From Leptolyngbya subtilissima AS-A7 (GTDB lineage: Bacteria; Cyanobacteriota; Cyanobacteriia; Phormidesmidales; Phormidesmidaceae), in the NCBI RefSeq assembly GCF_039962255.1, contig NZ_JAMPKY010000002.1, positions 514,774 to 578,773 on the forward strand: 64,000 bases of DNA, in the 5' to 3' direction. The notes under the pieces were generated by a model. It did not search any database. It had not been told where the DNA came from and saw only the letters and a program-made list of their open reading frames with translations. A program made the position numbers and the translations under genes. Within the stretch, counting starts at the first letter, position 1, and each line of letters starts with the position of its first letter. Shown one piece after another: positions 46,199 through 55,837 of the stretch.

Positions 46199-46969
46199 GT
46201 GACAATCAAACTCGGACGTGTAAGCGAACTCGTGTGCTATCCAGTTAAGTCGATGGCAGGCACGTCGGTGGAGTCGGCATTTCTAGACTGGCACGGATTG
46301 CTTGGCGATCGCCGGTTTGCTTTCCGTCGCCTCAACACCAACAGTGGATCTCCATGGTTGACAGCAAGTCGCCTACCGCAGTTAATCCTCTATCGGCCTT
46401 GCGGATTTAAGCAATCGCTTGGTGAGCCCCAGCCAACCCACGTCCTGACACCATCCGGGGAATATCTTGAGCTGTTGAGCGAAAAACTGAACCGTGAGGT
46501 CAGCGATCGCTTTGGTAGGCGCGTCGAGATGATGCACCTGCGAAACGGCATCTTCGACGATTCAACGGTCTCTGTAATTAACTCGGCGACCGTCGCGCAC
46601 GTGTGTCGCGAAGGTGGAGTTGGCATCGATAAGAGGCGCTTCAGAGCCAATATCGTGCTTGATGGTGGCGAAGGAGGAGCTTTTGCCGAAGACAGCTGGG
46701 TCGGAAGCACGTTGGTGTTTGGCGAAGAAGAGTCTGGACCAGCCGTGTATGTCACAAAGCGAAACGGACGGTGCATAATCATCAACCTCGATCCGGAAAC
46801 GGGAGAGCAAACGCCGCGTGTCATGAATGCGGTTGTGCAGCTAAACGACAACAATGCCGGCATCTACGGAACGGTTGTGAGAACCGGGCGAATTCAGATT
46901 CACGACCCGGTAACTTTGGTACAGAGTGCGCGGCTGCCCCAAACAGCTCACTCTCTACCTTTTGGCTGA
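46199..46969 (+). CDS. MOSC domain protein
   Basis: A 256-residue protein with the N-terminal beta-barrel (VSELVCYPVKSMAGTSVESA, then GLLGDRRFAFR) and the MOSC domain (FRANIVLDGG, FAEDSWVGSTLVFG, NGRCIIINLDPETGEQ, GIYGTVVRTGRIQIHDPVTL). MOSC proteins carry or transfer sulphur or bind molybdenum cofactor; the Cys in NGRC is the expected reactive residue. GTG 46199 follows GGAG. A molybdenum enzyme gene follows directly, which suggests a functional link. Confidence 0.88.
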   Translation: MTIKLGRVSELVCYPVKSMAGTSVESAFLDWHGLLGDRRFAFRRLNTNSGSPWLTASRLPQLILYRPCGFKQSLGEPQPTHVLTPSGEYLELLSEKLNREVSDRFGRRVEMMHLRNGIFDDSTVSVINSATVAHVCREGGVGIDKRRFRANIVLDGGEGGAFAEDSWVGSTLVFGEEESGPAVYVTKRNGRCIIINLDPETGEQTPRVMNAVVQLNDNNAGIYGTVVRTGRIQIHDPVTLVQSARLPQTAHSLPFG

Positions 46970-47030
46970 CATTCTGGCATCTAGCACCCTCGCTATAGTG
47001 ATAGAGGGCAGCTGTTGCGAGACTTTGACC

Positions 47031-49340
47031 ATGACTCAACTTGACCAGAATGAGGATCAAGCTCCTTCGACTGCCGCCAGCGATCGCGATTTGCCCGAAA
47101 AGCTTTCTACTGCCGAGCCAACAGCAGACCATATGCCCATCGGTGGCGGTCTGCCGATCATTCAATATTGGGCACAAAAGACCCTCTCACCCCAGGGGCC
47201 GCAGATTTGGCAAACCCTGTTTCACAAGAGCGCCTGCCTATCGTGTGCCTGGGGCACCGGGGGACAAAATGGCGGCTTTATCAACGAGCTAGAAGAACCG
47301 CTCCAGCGCTGCATGAAAAGCGTGCAGGCTATTTCGTCAGAGCTGCAACCGGGTTTGGGCGACCATTTCTTTGCCCGCCACACTATTTCTGAGCTGCAAG
47401 CGCTCACCTCCCGCGAGGCCGATCGCCTCGGTCGCCTGAGCTTTCCGGTAATTCTCCGGGCCGGGTCTGACCACTACGAGCCGATCGCTTGGGAAGAGAT
47501 CTACCAGCTCACCACCGCTGGTTTTTCGCTACCGCCAGAGCGGGTAGCCTCCTACAGCTCGGGGCGATCGTCCAACGAGGCGGCCTTTTTGCTCCAGCTG
47601 ATGGTGCGAGCGCTCGGCTCCAACAACCTGGCCGACTGTTCTGACCTGTGCCACGCCCCCTCGACCGTCAGTTTGAATAAGGTGTTTGGCACCGGCACTT
47701 CGCTAGTTAGCCTAGAGAGCCTGCGTCAAGCCGACTGCGTGGTGTTGGTGGGGTCAAATGCCCCCGCCAACCACCCCCGGCTGATGAATGAGCTGATCGA
47801 ACTGCGCGATCGCGGCGGCAAAGTCCTCGTCATTAACCCAGTTAGAGAGGTGGGCCTGGCCAAGTTTGGCTCCCCGGCACACCCGCTGCGGCTGGTGCAG
47901 GGCCAAGACATTGCGTCAATGTTTTTGCAGCCGATACCGGGCAGCGACCTGGCCCTATTTGTGGGCATTCAAAAGGTGCTGCTAGAGAGGGGCTGGGTGC
48001 AGTTTGACTACCTCAAGGCCCATACCGAGAATTGGCAGGCCGTGATCGACCAGGTGGCCGCTGCTGATTGGGAGTCGATCATTGCCACCTGCGGCCTCAC
48101 GCTGACGGAAATTGTCGCCGCTGCGGAGATGATTCACAGCAGCCAGAACGTCGTCTTTGCCTGGGCGATGGGCATCACCCACCAGGCCAACAGCGTTGAC
48201 AACATCTATAGCATCGCCAATACCGCCCTGATGACCGGCAACGTTGGCAAACCCGGCGCGGGCCTGATGCCCATTCGGGGCCACTCCAACGTGCAGGGCT
48301 TTGGCTCGATGGGAGTGACGGCCCACCTCAAAGACAGCATTCGCGAGGCGCTGGAGAAACTGCTGGGCAAATCGCTCAAGCGCGAATCGGGCTACGACGC
48401 CCGCGCTCTGATCGAAGCTAGCGATCGCGGTGAAGTCGATACCCTGCTGTGCCTGGGGGGCAACCTCTACGCCGCCAACCCGGATCTCACCCAAGCCAAG
48501 CGCGCCTTGGGCAACATTGACACGATTATCTACCTCGCGACCAAGCCAAACCAGGGCCATTTCCACGGGTTGGCGCAACAAAACACGATCATCGTGCCCG
48601 TCTACGCCCGCTTTGAGAACCCCCACAAAACCACCGTCGAGTCGGGCAACAACTTTGTGCGGCTCAATAGCCCAGGCAAAACCCACCTTACTAAGGGCGA
48701 CCTAGTGACGGAGATCGACTTTTTGGCGGAGCTGGCCCACCGCATTCATGGGGAAGATCCAATTCAGTGGCGGCGACTACACGACACCCGCTACGTGCGT
48801 CAGCTAATCGCCCAGGCTATTCCCGGCTACGAAAAAATTGGCGAGATCGATGACACCAACGCTGAGTTCACCATTAGCGGTCGCATCTTTCTAGAACCCA
48901 AATTCCCCACGCCCTCAGGAAAAGCCGAGATGCAGCCGACGCCACTGCCTGACCTGACGCTGCCTACGTTGCAAGACTTTGGCTTACCTAATACCCAGCC
49001 TTCTGCTATGGTGCTGGCGCTAATTACCGGACGCAGCTACGGCCAGCACAACACCGTGGTTTACAAGGAAGCCGACGAGTATCGAGGTATGCCCCACCGC
49101 CACTGCATTTTGATGAATCCTTCAGATGCTGAGCGATCGGGCTTTGCGCAGCACCAGCGGGTCAGCGTGCGGGGGGATGCGGGGCAGCTCGACAACATTG
49201 AGATTATTTTTGGGGAGGTGCGATCGGGTGCAGCGCTGATGTTTTACCCCGAAGCCAATGTGCTGATGAAGGCGCGAATTGAGAAACGAGCGGGGACCCC
49301 AGCCTATAAACGCGTACCTGTAGCAGTGTTCTTGCGCTGA
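47031..49340 (+). CDS. FdhF/YdeP-family molybdopterin oxidoreductase
   Basis: A 769-residue molybdenum enzyme close in size to E. coli YdeP (759). An N-terminal CLSCAWGTGG and later QRCMKSV could hold an iron-sulphur cluster. The molybdopterin part includes RVASYSSGRSSNEAAFLLQ and VVLVGSNAPANHPRLMNELI. Later come GNVGKPGAGLMPIRGHSNVQ and, near the end, ITGRSYGQHNTVVYKEAD. No Sec or Cys ligand like that of formate dehydrogenase is obvious. Substrate unknown. ATG 47031 is used; the open frame upstream overlaps the MOSC gene. Confidence 0.87.
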   Translation: MTQLDQNEDQAPSTAASDRDLPEKLSTAEPTADHMPIGGGLPIIQYWAQKTLSPQGPQIWQTLFHKSACLSCAWGTGGQNGGFINELEEPLQRCMKSVQAISSELQPGLGDHFFARHTISELQALTSREADRLGRLSFPVILRAGSDHYEPIAWEEIYQLTTAGFSLPPERVASYSSGRSSNEAAFLLQLMVRALGSNNLADCSDLCHAPSTVSLNKVFGTGTSLVSLESLRQADCVVLVGSNAPANHPRLMNELIELRDRGGKVLVINPVREVGLAKFGSPAHPLRLVQGQDIASMFLQPIPGSDLALFVGIQKVLLERGWVQFDYLKAHTENWQAVIDQVAAADWESIIATCGLTLTEIVAAAEMIHSSQNVVFAWAMGITHQANSVDNIYSIANTALMTGNVGKPGAGLMPIRGHSNVQGFGSMGVTAHLKDSIREALEKLLGKSLKRESGYDARALIEASDRGEVDTLLCLGGNLYAANPDLTQAKRALGNIDTIIYLATKPNQGHFHGLAQQNTIIVPVYARFENPHKTTVESGNNFVRLNSPGKTHLTKGDLVTEIDFLAELAHRIHGEDPIQWRRLHDTRYVRQLIAQAIPGYEKIGEIDDTNAEFTISGRIFLEPKFPTPSGKAEMQPTPLPDLTLPTLQDFGLPNTQPSAMVLALITGRSYGQHNTVVYKEADEYRGMPHRHCILMNPSDAERSGFAQHQRVSVRGDAGQLDNIEIIFGEVRSGAALMFYPEANVLMKARIEKRAGTPAYKRVPVAVFLR

Positions 49341-49385
49341 TCTTAAGATAGGCATACCAGGAACGATTGGCCTAGGAGTTCTTCC

Positions 49386-50027
49386 ATGACCGCAGTTTTA
49401 GTTCCGCCCCAGCGCCAGGTAGTCTTGCAGGGGGTAAGCTGGGCCACTTACCAGAGCTTAAGCCGCGATTTGGAGGCCGCCCCTAGTAAACGCCTCACCT
49501 ACGACCAGGGAGCCTTGGAAATCATGGTGCCGTTGCCTCCCCACGAAAGCTACAAAAAGCTTATGGGTCGCATGGTGGAGGTCACCACTGAAGAAACCGA
49601 GACCGAAATTCGCAGCTTGGGCTCTACCACCTGGAGCCGAGAAGACCTGAGCAAAGGGCTGGAACCAGATCAGTGCTACTACATTCAGCACGAGCAGGCA
49701 GTTCGCGGCAAGGATGAGATCGATTTGACCGTTGACCCACCGCCTGATTTGGCGATCGAGATCGATCACACTAGCAGTTCTCTAGATCGCATGGCGATTT
49801 ATGCGGCCCTGGGCGTGCCAGAAGTCTGGCGATATGACGGTGCAACGCTAACAATACTCGCCCTAGTCAACGGCAAGTATTGCCCCCAAGCCATATCGAC
49901 CGTCCTACCACTTTTGCGGCAAGACACTCTGCTGCGGTTTTTGCAGACCAGCCAAACTATGGGAGAAACCAGTTGGGTTAAAGCTTTTCGCCAGTGGATT
50001 AGAGAACAACATCGCATGACCAACTGA
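49386..50027 (+). CDS. Uma2 family protein
   Basis: A 213-residue Uma2 protein: VSWATYQSLSRDLEAAPSKR, YDQGALEIMVPLPPHESYKK, GLEPDQCYYIQHEQAVRGKD and DPPPDLAIEIDHTSSSLDRM, with the Asp/Glu pair of the PD-(D/E)XK-like site, then YAALGVPEVWRYDGATLTI. It differs in subtype from the copy at 6513 and is closer to the truncated copy at 57403. Role unknown. Confidence 0.9.
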   Translation: MTAVLVPPQRQVVLQGVSWATYQSLSRDLEAAPSKRLTYDQGALEIMVPLPPHESYKKLMGRMVEVTTEETETEIRSLGSTTWSREDLSKGLEPDQCYYIQHEQAVRGKDEIDLTVDPPPDLAIEIDHTSSSLDRMAIYAALGVPEVWRYDGATLTILALVNGKYCPQAISTVLPLLRQDTLLRFLQTSQTMGETSWVKAFRQWIREQHRMTN

Positions 50028-50030
50028 CCA

Positions 50031-50867
50031 CTACAGGCGGTCTTTGTTTTTGCTGCGGACGCGATCGTAAAGGCTTTCCATCGCTTCTATGAATGAGTTG
50101 TCACGCGTCCAAAAGGCGGGAAAATCGCCCTGCTTTTTGACCAAAATTGCTGGCACCGCCGAGGTTGTGGCGGCCTCAATGGTCTGAGGTAGGCGCTTCT
50201 CTCCCTGCCAAAATTCCTTCAGGCTGGGGGACGACGCTTCGACGGTCTGCGGCTGAGTGTAGTAATGCTCGACGGGGTCGGACGATCGCTGCTGGGCCGA
50301 CAGTTCTGCCGAGAGCGCTTGCCCTAAGGGCGATTTGGCTAGCTCGGCTTTAAGCTCTTCTCTGGGTAACCCTCGCAGCTCAAACAGCAGGAAGGGATCA
50401 CGATCCAACTCGGCGGCGATCAGATAGTAGACTCCGGCGATGTGTTTGCAGGGGTTGCTATAGTCGGGGCACGAGCACTGAGTCTTAAAGTCTTTTTCAC
50501 TAGCGGGCAGCAGGTTCAGCCCTAGGGTTTTGAAGCTGTCTTCGATGTTGTCGGGAATTTCGTTCAGCAGCAGCCGGGAGATCAGGCTGGCTTTGGAAGC
50601 GATCAGGGCGATCGCATCCGCCCACTTAACTTTGCTGATCGGCGTAAAGTCGATCGTGGTTGTGTATGTCGGTTCTGTCGTCACTCCAAAGTAGGGGTTC
50701 ACCGACCCACGCACCTTGGCCGTGACTAGCCCGCCGTCGATCTCAAAGCTCTTAACCTTGCCACCACTGGCGTAGGATCGCCCCCGCTGCAATCGGCCCG
50801 AGTCAGTCAGTCGCTCGATCGCATCGATAAAGTTCCTTCCCCACCAGGTGCAGCTAAAGTTTGCCAT
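50031..50867 (-). CDS. SWIM zinc-finger protein
   Basis: A 278-residue protein. The SWIM motif CxCx6CxH is at Cys131, Cys133, Cys140 and His142 (QCSCPDYSNPCKHIAG). In cyanobacteria and other bacteria such proteins are commonly encoded next to a SNF2 helicase, as here (51601), and probably form a DNA- or protein-binding partner. The region before the motif starts FSCTWWGRNFIDAIERL, the usual start. A PIN/antitoxin pair separates it from the helicase gene. Confidence 0.9.
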   Translation of the reverse strand: MANFSCTWWGRNFIDAIERLTDSGRLQRGRSYASGGKVKSFEIDGGLVTAKVRGSVNPYFGVTTEPTYTTTIDFTPISKVKWADAIALIASKASLISRLLLNEIPDNIEDSFKTLGLNLLPASEKDFKTQCSCPDYSNPCKHIAGVYYLIAAELDRDPFLLFELRGLPREELKAELAKSPLGQALSAELSAQQRSSDPVEHYYTQPQTVEASSPSLKEFWQGEKRLPQTIEAATTSAVPAILVKKQGDFPAFWTRDNSFIEAMESLYDRVRSKNKDRL

Positions 50868-50963
50868 CGCTGGCCTCCTATCCTGGCTTTATTGTAGGCC
50901 GAGCCTACTCGTCAGGCAGAAAATCAGAGTTGAGACTGACTTCGAGACTGAAGGGAAATGTAG

Positions 50964-51341
50964 CTACCAAATAACTTGGCAGTCATAGCTTTTGAAGTTG
51001 CTGTGACGGCTAACTATCGCCGTAGATTCAACGCGACCTTGGGCAATGAGCAAGCGATCGAATGGATCTTTGTGGTATTGAGGCAGTTGCTCTAACGCCA
51101 GAATGTGTGGCAGGGTGATTGCCAACAGTGCCATGCCGTTTTCCTGATGGTGCTCCACGAGACTGGACAGTGGCATGTTTAGATTGAGTTTGCCTAGCTG
51201 AGTTTTGATTTGAATTTCCCAGAGTGACACTAGGCTCAGCAGCATTTGTGACTCGCGCATGAGCTGGAGCGTTGCTGGCGGAATCAAATTGGGTTCTCTG
51301 TCCCACCAAATGAATGTGTGAGTGTCGAGGAGGAGCTTCAT
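50964..51341 (-). CDS. Type II toxin, PIN domain (VapC-like)
   Basis: A 125-residue PIN-domain ribonuclease. Acidic metal-binding residues are in LLLDTHTFIWW (first Asp), SLVSLWEIQIKTQLGKL (Glu) and HKDPFDRLLIAQ (Asp pair), typical of the VapC-like group that opens with LLLDTHxFIW. ATG 51341 overlaps the antitoxin stop by four bases (ATGA), so the two are co-translated. It would cleave RNA when the antitoxin is lost. Confidence 0.9.
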   Translation of the reverse strand: MKLLLDTHTFIWWDREPNLIPPATLQLMRESQMLLSLVSLWEIQIKTQLGKLNLNMPLSSLVEHHQENGMALLAITLPHILALEQLPQYHKDPFDRLLIAQGRVESTAIVSRHSNFKSYDCQVIW

Positions 51342-51547
51342 GATTCTCCTAGCCAAAATTCGTCTGGCAGGGGGGCATCAAAATCATCAGCCATGCAATA
51401 GGGAATGTCTTTGTGTAGACCAGGAATAGGCTCTTTCAGCGCCACGGGTACCTTTTGCTGGAGGAAGGCGGCAAAGTCTAAAACGGCCTGCTGTTGTGCT
51501 GGGGTGAGAGAGCGTACCTGCTCTAGCAAGGCTTGTTCAATGTTCAC
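51338..51547 (-). CDS. DUF2281-type antitoxin
   Basis: A 69-residue antitoxin. The helix NIEQALLEQVRSLTPAQQQA is followed by VLDFAAFLQQK, typical of the DUF2281 family, and the end DAPLPDEFWLGES is the part expected to insert into the toxin site. It is the first gene of the pair and overlaps the PIN gene start. Confidence 0.88.
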   Translation of the reverse strand: MNIEQALLEQVRSLTPAQQQAVLDFAAFLQQKVPVALKEPIPGLHKDIPYCMADDFDAPLPDEFWLGES

Positions 51548-51600
51548 AATATTCCTCTGGCATGAAGGTGCTGCCTCAATTATGGAAGATGTCTAGGGCA

Positions 51601-54600
51601 TCAATCCATGATGGCGTTTTTGTTGAGGGCGATCAGTTGTTTAAAGGCGTCGTTGTCTAACTCCGTCAGCCACGATTCGTCGGCTCCGACGATCGCCCCT
51701 GCCAGCTTTTTCTTATCCTCAATCATCTGGTCGATGCGTTCTTCCAGCGTGCCCATGGCGACGAATTTGTGGACGAAGACATTTTTCTTTTGGCCAATGC
51801 GGAAGGCGCGATCGGTGGCCTGGTCTTCGACGGCGGGGTTCCACCAGCGATCGAAGTGGAAGACGTGGTTAGCCTGGGTGAGGGTGATGCCCACTCCGGC
51901 AGCTTTAAGCGACAGCACAAAGATGGCGGGCTCGGTGTCAGGGTTTTGAAAGTCGGCGATCATCTGTTCGCGCTTTTTGCGGTTGGTGCCGCCGTGGATG
52001 TAGTAGGTGTTGTAGTGGCAGGTGTGGCGCAGGTGGTGCTCTAGGGCGTCGCCAATTTCGCGAAACTGGCTGAAGACCAGGGCGCTTTCGCCTTCGGCTA
52101 CGACTTCGTCGAGCATTTCCAGCAGGCGGCTGAGTTTGTGCGATCGCTCCGGGGCAAACTCACTGTTGTCTTGCAAGAACTGGCGGGGGTGGTTGCAGAT
52201 CTGCTTCAGCTTAGTCAGGGTGGCGAGAATTAGTCCTTGGCGCTGGATGCCCTCACTGGTTTCGATCTGTTCGGTGACGTCTTTGAGCACTGCTTCGTAG
52301 AGGGAGGCCTGCTCGGGGGTGAGGTTGCAGAACAGCTTTTGCTCGACCTTGTCGGGCAGGTCTTTGATGATCGATTGGTCGGTTTTGAGGCGCCGCAGAA
52401 TGAAGGGTTCCACCAGCTTTTTCAGTGTGGCGGAGCGGGCGGGGCTGTTTTCTTTTTGAATGGGCAGCTCGAACTGCTTGCGAAACTGGGTCTGGGTGCC
52501 CAAGTAGCCCGGATTTAGGAAGTTGAAGATCGACCACAGATCCATTAAGCGGTTTTCAACTGGGGTGCCGGTGAGAGCAAGGCGGTGGTTGGCGTTAAGC
52601 TTGAGAATGGCTTTGGTCTGGGCGGTTTTGGGGTTTTTGATGTTTTGGGCTTCGTCAAGCACGATACGGTGCCAGGTGATGCTCTCCAGCAGCTTGGCAT
52701 CCTTGCGGGTCAGGGTGAAGGAGGTGATCACCACGTCGTGGTCGCGGCAGAGGGTGTTGAAGGCTTTGGTGTCTTGGTTGCGTTCCCCGCCGTGATGCAC
52801 CACTGCCCGCAGGTGCGGTGCAAACTTTTGGATTTCGTGGTGCCAGTTACCGACCACAGAGGTGGGCGCAATCAGCAGTGTAGGAGGAATCGGTTGGGCC
52901 GTCTCTTCTCGCTCTTGAATCAAGCGGGCGATTACCTGCACGGTTTTGCCCAGGCCCATGTCGTCAGCCAAGCAGCCATTTAGACCCAAATTCTCTAAAT
53001 AGTGCAACCAGGAGAGGCCGCGCTTTTGGTAGTCGCGCAGGTGGCCCTGGAGCTGGTCGGGGTCGGGGGTGAGTTCGAGGCGGGTTTTGTCGCTGAGCTG
53101 AGTGAGCATGGTGGCCAGGGCGTCGTCGCGATCGAACTCCACCTCTAGGCTGTCATCGGCCTCGCCGCTGGTTAGACGCATGAAGTCAAGCAGGCTCATC
53201 TCAGGGTTTTCGGCCGCCTGCTGCTGCCAAAACTCCAGCATTTGCTGCATTTTGTCTTGATCTAGCTCCATCCACTGGCCGCGAAACTTAACCAGGGGCG
53301 ATTTGGCGTTGACGAGTTGCTGCCACTCTTGCTCGGTGACGGGCTGGTCGCCGATCGCTAGATCGTACTGGTATTGCACCAGAGTGTCGTAGGAAAAGTA
53401 GCCCTTAGATGTGTCGCTGCCGCCCACCGATTTGCCCTTAGCCCGCAGCCGCACCTTGGCCCGCTGACGACCCTTGGGCGTCCACCATGCGGGGACAATG
53501 ACTTTGTAGCCGGCATCTTCTAACACCCAGGCCGATTCTTTGAGGAAGGTGAAGGCGGTGTCTAAATTCATATAGATGCCGACAGGCTTGTCGGTCTCCA
53601 GGCCATGCCACAAATCTGGGTAGATGCGGGCGGCATAGCCCAAGTTCATGAGTAAATGCTGCTCAAAGTTGTCGCCGAGCTGGGCTTTCACCTCCTTTTG
53701 CTGCTTGGGAGGCATGCGCCAGTAGTCGTCGAGAGACACTCTGAGGGAAGGGTCATGCTTGGGAGCAACTTGAAACTGAAGCTGCCAGGGATCCTCTGGT
53801 TTGACCGGATCTTGCAGATGAAAGTAGAGATAGAAGGTCTGATCGGTTTGGGTGCGGACAATGCGATCGCGCCATCCCTGCCACTGCTGATATTGTTCTA
53901 ATGCTGCCGCCGATGTTGTAGGACGCTGAAGATCAGCCTTTAAGCAATCCTGAATTAGCGTGCCTTCTACAGTTTTAAGAAAGTTTTGGGGAAATGCCGT
54001 ACCCCGCACCAGTTCGTTTAGCCAGCATTCTGAAAAGTGACGCAGCAGGGTTTCGCGATCGTAGAACGTCGGTGTTGGGGGCAGTTCCTCAAACCCAGCG
54101 ACACAAAGCAGGGGCATGTAATCGATGTAGGTTTGGATGTGCTCGTGGTAGCGATCGCCAATAATTTCCCACCCCGGGTAAATCTCAAACTCTGGCTCTG
54201 ACTTAGCTACCTGCTGTTTGGTTGTTGTCTTTGTTCCAGCTGCTTTGCGCTGGGTGGATGCCTTAGCACCAGCAGGCTGCCGGTACTTCAAGGCTGGGAT
54301 GTACTGATCGCGCAGAATCACCTGCTTAAACGCCTGGGTGTAGTGGTACCAAAACAGCAGGTCGGCACCCACCTGCACCTCCGCCAGGTTGTAGACAGCG
54401 AGAAAGTGCAGATTGTTCAGCAGGCCAATTAGGTCAGCGAGCACCGGAACTTGGTAGCAATCGATCTGCCAGTACTGCCAGTCAAAGCTATCTGGGATGT
54501 CTACTTCTAAATAGCGGGATAGCTCTAAGGAGGGGAGAGGCTGACCATCCACCGTGGGCAGCAGAAAGGTGCGAGGAGCGATGAAGGACTCTGGGGGACG

Positions 54601-54795
54601 GCGATCGGGCGACTTCAGGCCTAGCTCATCAGTGAGCACTGCCGCTAAATCGGCCTCGGACAAATGTTGAGGATGGGTGTGGGGCGCTCGCTGTCGGTTC
54701 CTAGCCTGGGTTTCTACCCACAGGTAAAAAGCCCCTGTCTGCACAAAGTCGGTAGCGGGCTGAGGTATCCAAGTGCCGCGGAGAATTTGCATCAT
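51601..54795 (-). CDS. SNF2-family DEAD/DEAH-box helicase
   Basis: A 1064-residue ATP-dependent DNA translocase. The N-terminal 500 residues include a bacterial SNF2 accessory part. The motor has Walker A DDMGLGKTVQ near residue 613, VLDEAQN near 713, LTGTPVENRLMDLWSIFNFL, and helicase C with RAFRIGQ near 998. A SWIM gene lies downstream beyond the TA pair. Likely roles are nucleoprotein remodelling, transcription recycling (RapA-like) or DNA repair. ATG 54792 is an alternative start. Confidence 0.93.
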   Translation of the reverse strand: MMQILRGTWIPQPATDFVQTGAFYLWVETQARNRQRAPHTHPQHLSEADLAAVLTDELGLKSPDRRPPESFIAPRTFLLPTVDGQPLPSLELSRYLEVDIPDSFDWQYWQIDCYQVPVLADLIGLLNNLHFLAVYNLAEVQVGADLLFWYHYTQAFKQVILRDQYIPALKYRQPAGAKASTQRKAAGTKTTTKQQVAKSEPEFEIYPGWEIIGDRYHEHIQTYIDYMPLLCVAGFEELPPTPTFYDRETLLRHFSECWLNELVRGTAFPQNFLKTVEGTLIQDCLKADLQRPTTSAAALEQYQQWQGWRDRIVRTQTDQTFYLYFHLQDPVKPEDPWQLQFQVAPKHDPSLRVSLDDYWRMPPKQQKEVKAQLGDNFEQHLLMNLGYAARIYPDLWHGLETDKPVGIYMNLDTAFTFLKESAWVLEDAGYKVIVPAWWTPKGRQRAKVRLRAKGKSVGGSDTSKGYFSYDTLVQYQYDLAIGDQPVTEQEWQQLVNAKSPLVKFRGQWMELDQDKMQQMLEFWQQQAAENPEMSLLDFMRLTSGEADDSLEVEFDRDDALATMLTQLSDKTRLELTPDPDQLQGHLRDYQKRGLSWLHYLENLGLNGCLADDMGLGKTVQVIARLIQEREETAQPIPPTLLIAPTSVVGNWHHEIQKFAPHLRAVVHHGGERNQDTKAFNTLCRDHDVVITSFTLTRKDAKLLESITWHRIVLDEAQNIKNPKTAQTKAILKLNANHRLALTGTPVENRLMDLWSIFNFLNPGYLGTQTQFRKQFELPIQKENSPARSATLKKLVEPFILRRLKTDQSIIKDLPDKVEQKLFCNLTPEQASLYEAVLKDVTEQIETSEGIQRQGLILATLTKLKQICNHPRQFLQDNSEFAPERSHKLSRLLEMLDEVVAEGESALVFSQFREIGDALEHHLRHTCHYNTYYIHGGTNRKKREQMIADFQNPDTEPAIFVLSLKAAGVGITLTQANHVFHFDRWWNPAVEDQATDRAFRIGQKKNVFVHKFVAMGTLEERIDQMIEDKKKLAGAIVGADESWLTELDNDAFKQLIALNKNAIMD

Positions 54796-55001
54796 TCCAT
54801 CCGACAGTAGTGCGATCGGCCTGGGGGTTTGTCAGGCTTAATTTTTGAGGATCCACATAGATGCATTGCTTTACGAGTGCCTCATGCAGGGAGTGCTCTG
54901 ACAGACGTGGCAATGCTTACGTTTTACCACGGCAACCTTAAAAGCGTAGGAACCTGCCGTTACCCAGCAGTTCAATCCATTAAGATCTAACCGCAGATGC
55001 T

Positions 55002-55553
55002 ATGGATAAACCTATGCTGGCCCTTCTCAACCGGTTCAAGCTTATTTGTGTGGCCCTGTGCTTGGGTGCCCTGACCCTGCTGGCTCGCCCCGCCTTTGCC
55101 GATGCGCTCATTACCCAAGCTGACTTAATTGACAACAGCGGCAACACCATTGGCACGGTGCAGGTCGAACAGGGGCATAAAGGGGTATTGGTGAATCTCA
55201 AGGCCAAAGATCTGCCCCCTGGCTACCACGGCATGCACTTTCACGCTGTGGGCGACTGCTCTGATTTAGCTGCCTTCAAATCGGCAGGCGGTCATGTGAA
55301 CCCCTTCAACCAGCCCCATGGGTTTCGCAATCCTGATGGCCCCCACGAAGGCAATTTGCCCAACCTGGTAGTCGCCGCTGATGGCACGGTTGACGTTGAG
55401 CTGTATAGCGAGCTGGTAGCGCTGGATTCTGGAGCAGCCAAACTGCTGGATGACGACGGTACAGCGCTGATCATCCACACCGATAAGGATGACCACTATT
55501 CGCAACCCATTGGCGGTTCGGGCGATCGCATTGCCTGTGCAGTGATCAAGTAA
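55002..55553 (+). CDS. sodC: Periplasmic Cu/Zn superoxide dismutase
   Basis: A 183-residue Cu/Zn SOD with a signal peptide (LICVALCLGALTLLARPAFA). Copper ligands are in GYHGMHFHAVGDC and the later HTDKDDHYSQ; zinc-loop His residues are in AGGHVNPF, QPHGFRN and GPHEGNLPNL. The end GGSGDRIACAVI holds the active-site Arg and the second cysteine of the conserved disulphide with GDC. It removes superoxide outside the cytoplasm. SodC is not universal in cyanobacteria, which mostly use Fe, Mn or Ni forms. Confidence 0.93.
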   Translation: MDKPMLALLNRFKLICVALCLGALTLLARPAFADALITQADLIDNSGNTIGTVQVEQGHKGVLVNLKAKDLPPGYHGMHFHAVGDCSDLAAFKSAGGHVNPFNQPHGFRNPDGPHEGNLPNLVVAADGTVDVELYSELVALDSGAAKLLDDDGTALIIHTDKDDHYSQPIGGSGDRIACAVIK

Positions 55554-55837
55554 CCTTAGCGCTGGTCGTAGGCTGATGCGGCCAATAGTGTTGCGGCGAT
55601 CGCGCTTCACCGTCAAAGGCCGCTGCTTCCTGCAGTTCTTCTACCGGCGTTGGCATCTCAATACTTGGCAGGGCCACGGGCTTCGTGTTGCGATCGCTCA
55701 CAGCAATAGTCGCGGTCAATATTTTGCTTCCCGGTTGTCACTATCTTCACCAACAATTTCGTCAAAAGGCCAGCAAGGATAGGGAACCGATCGGCGAAAC
55801 GCCTAGTCTAGGGTGAGAAGATGCAGGCTCAACAGCA

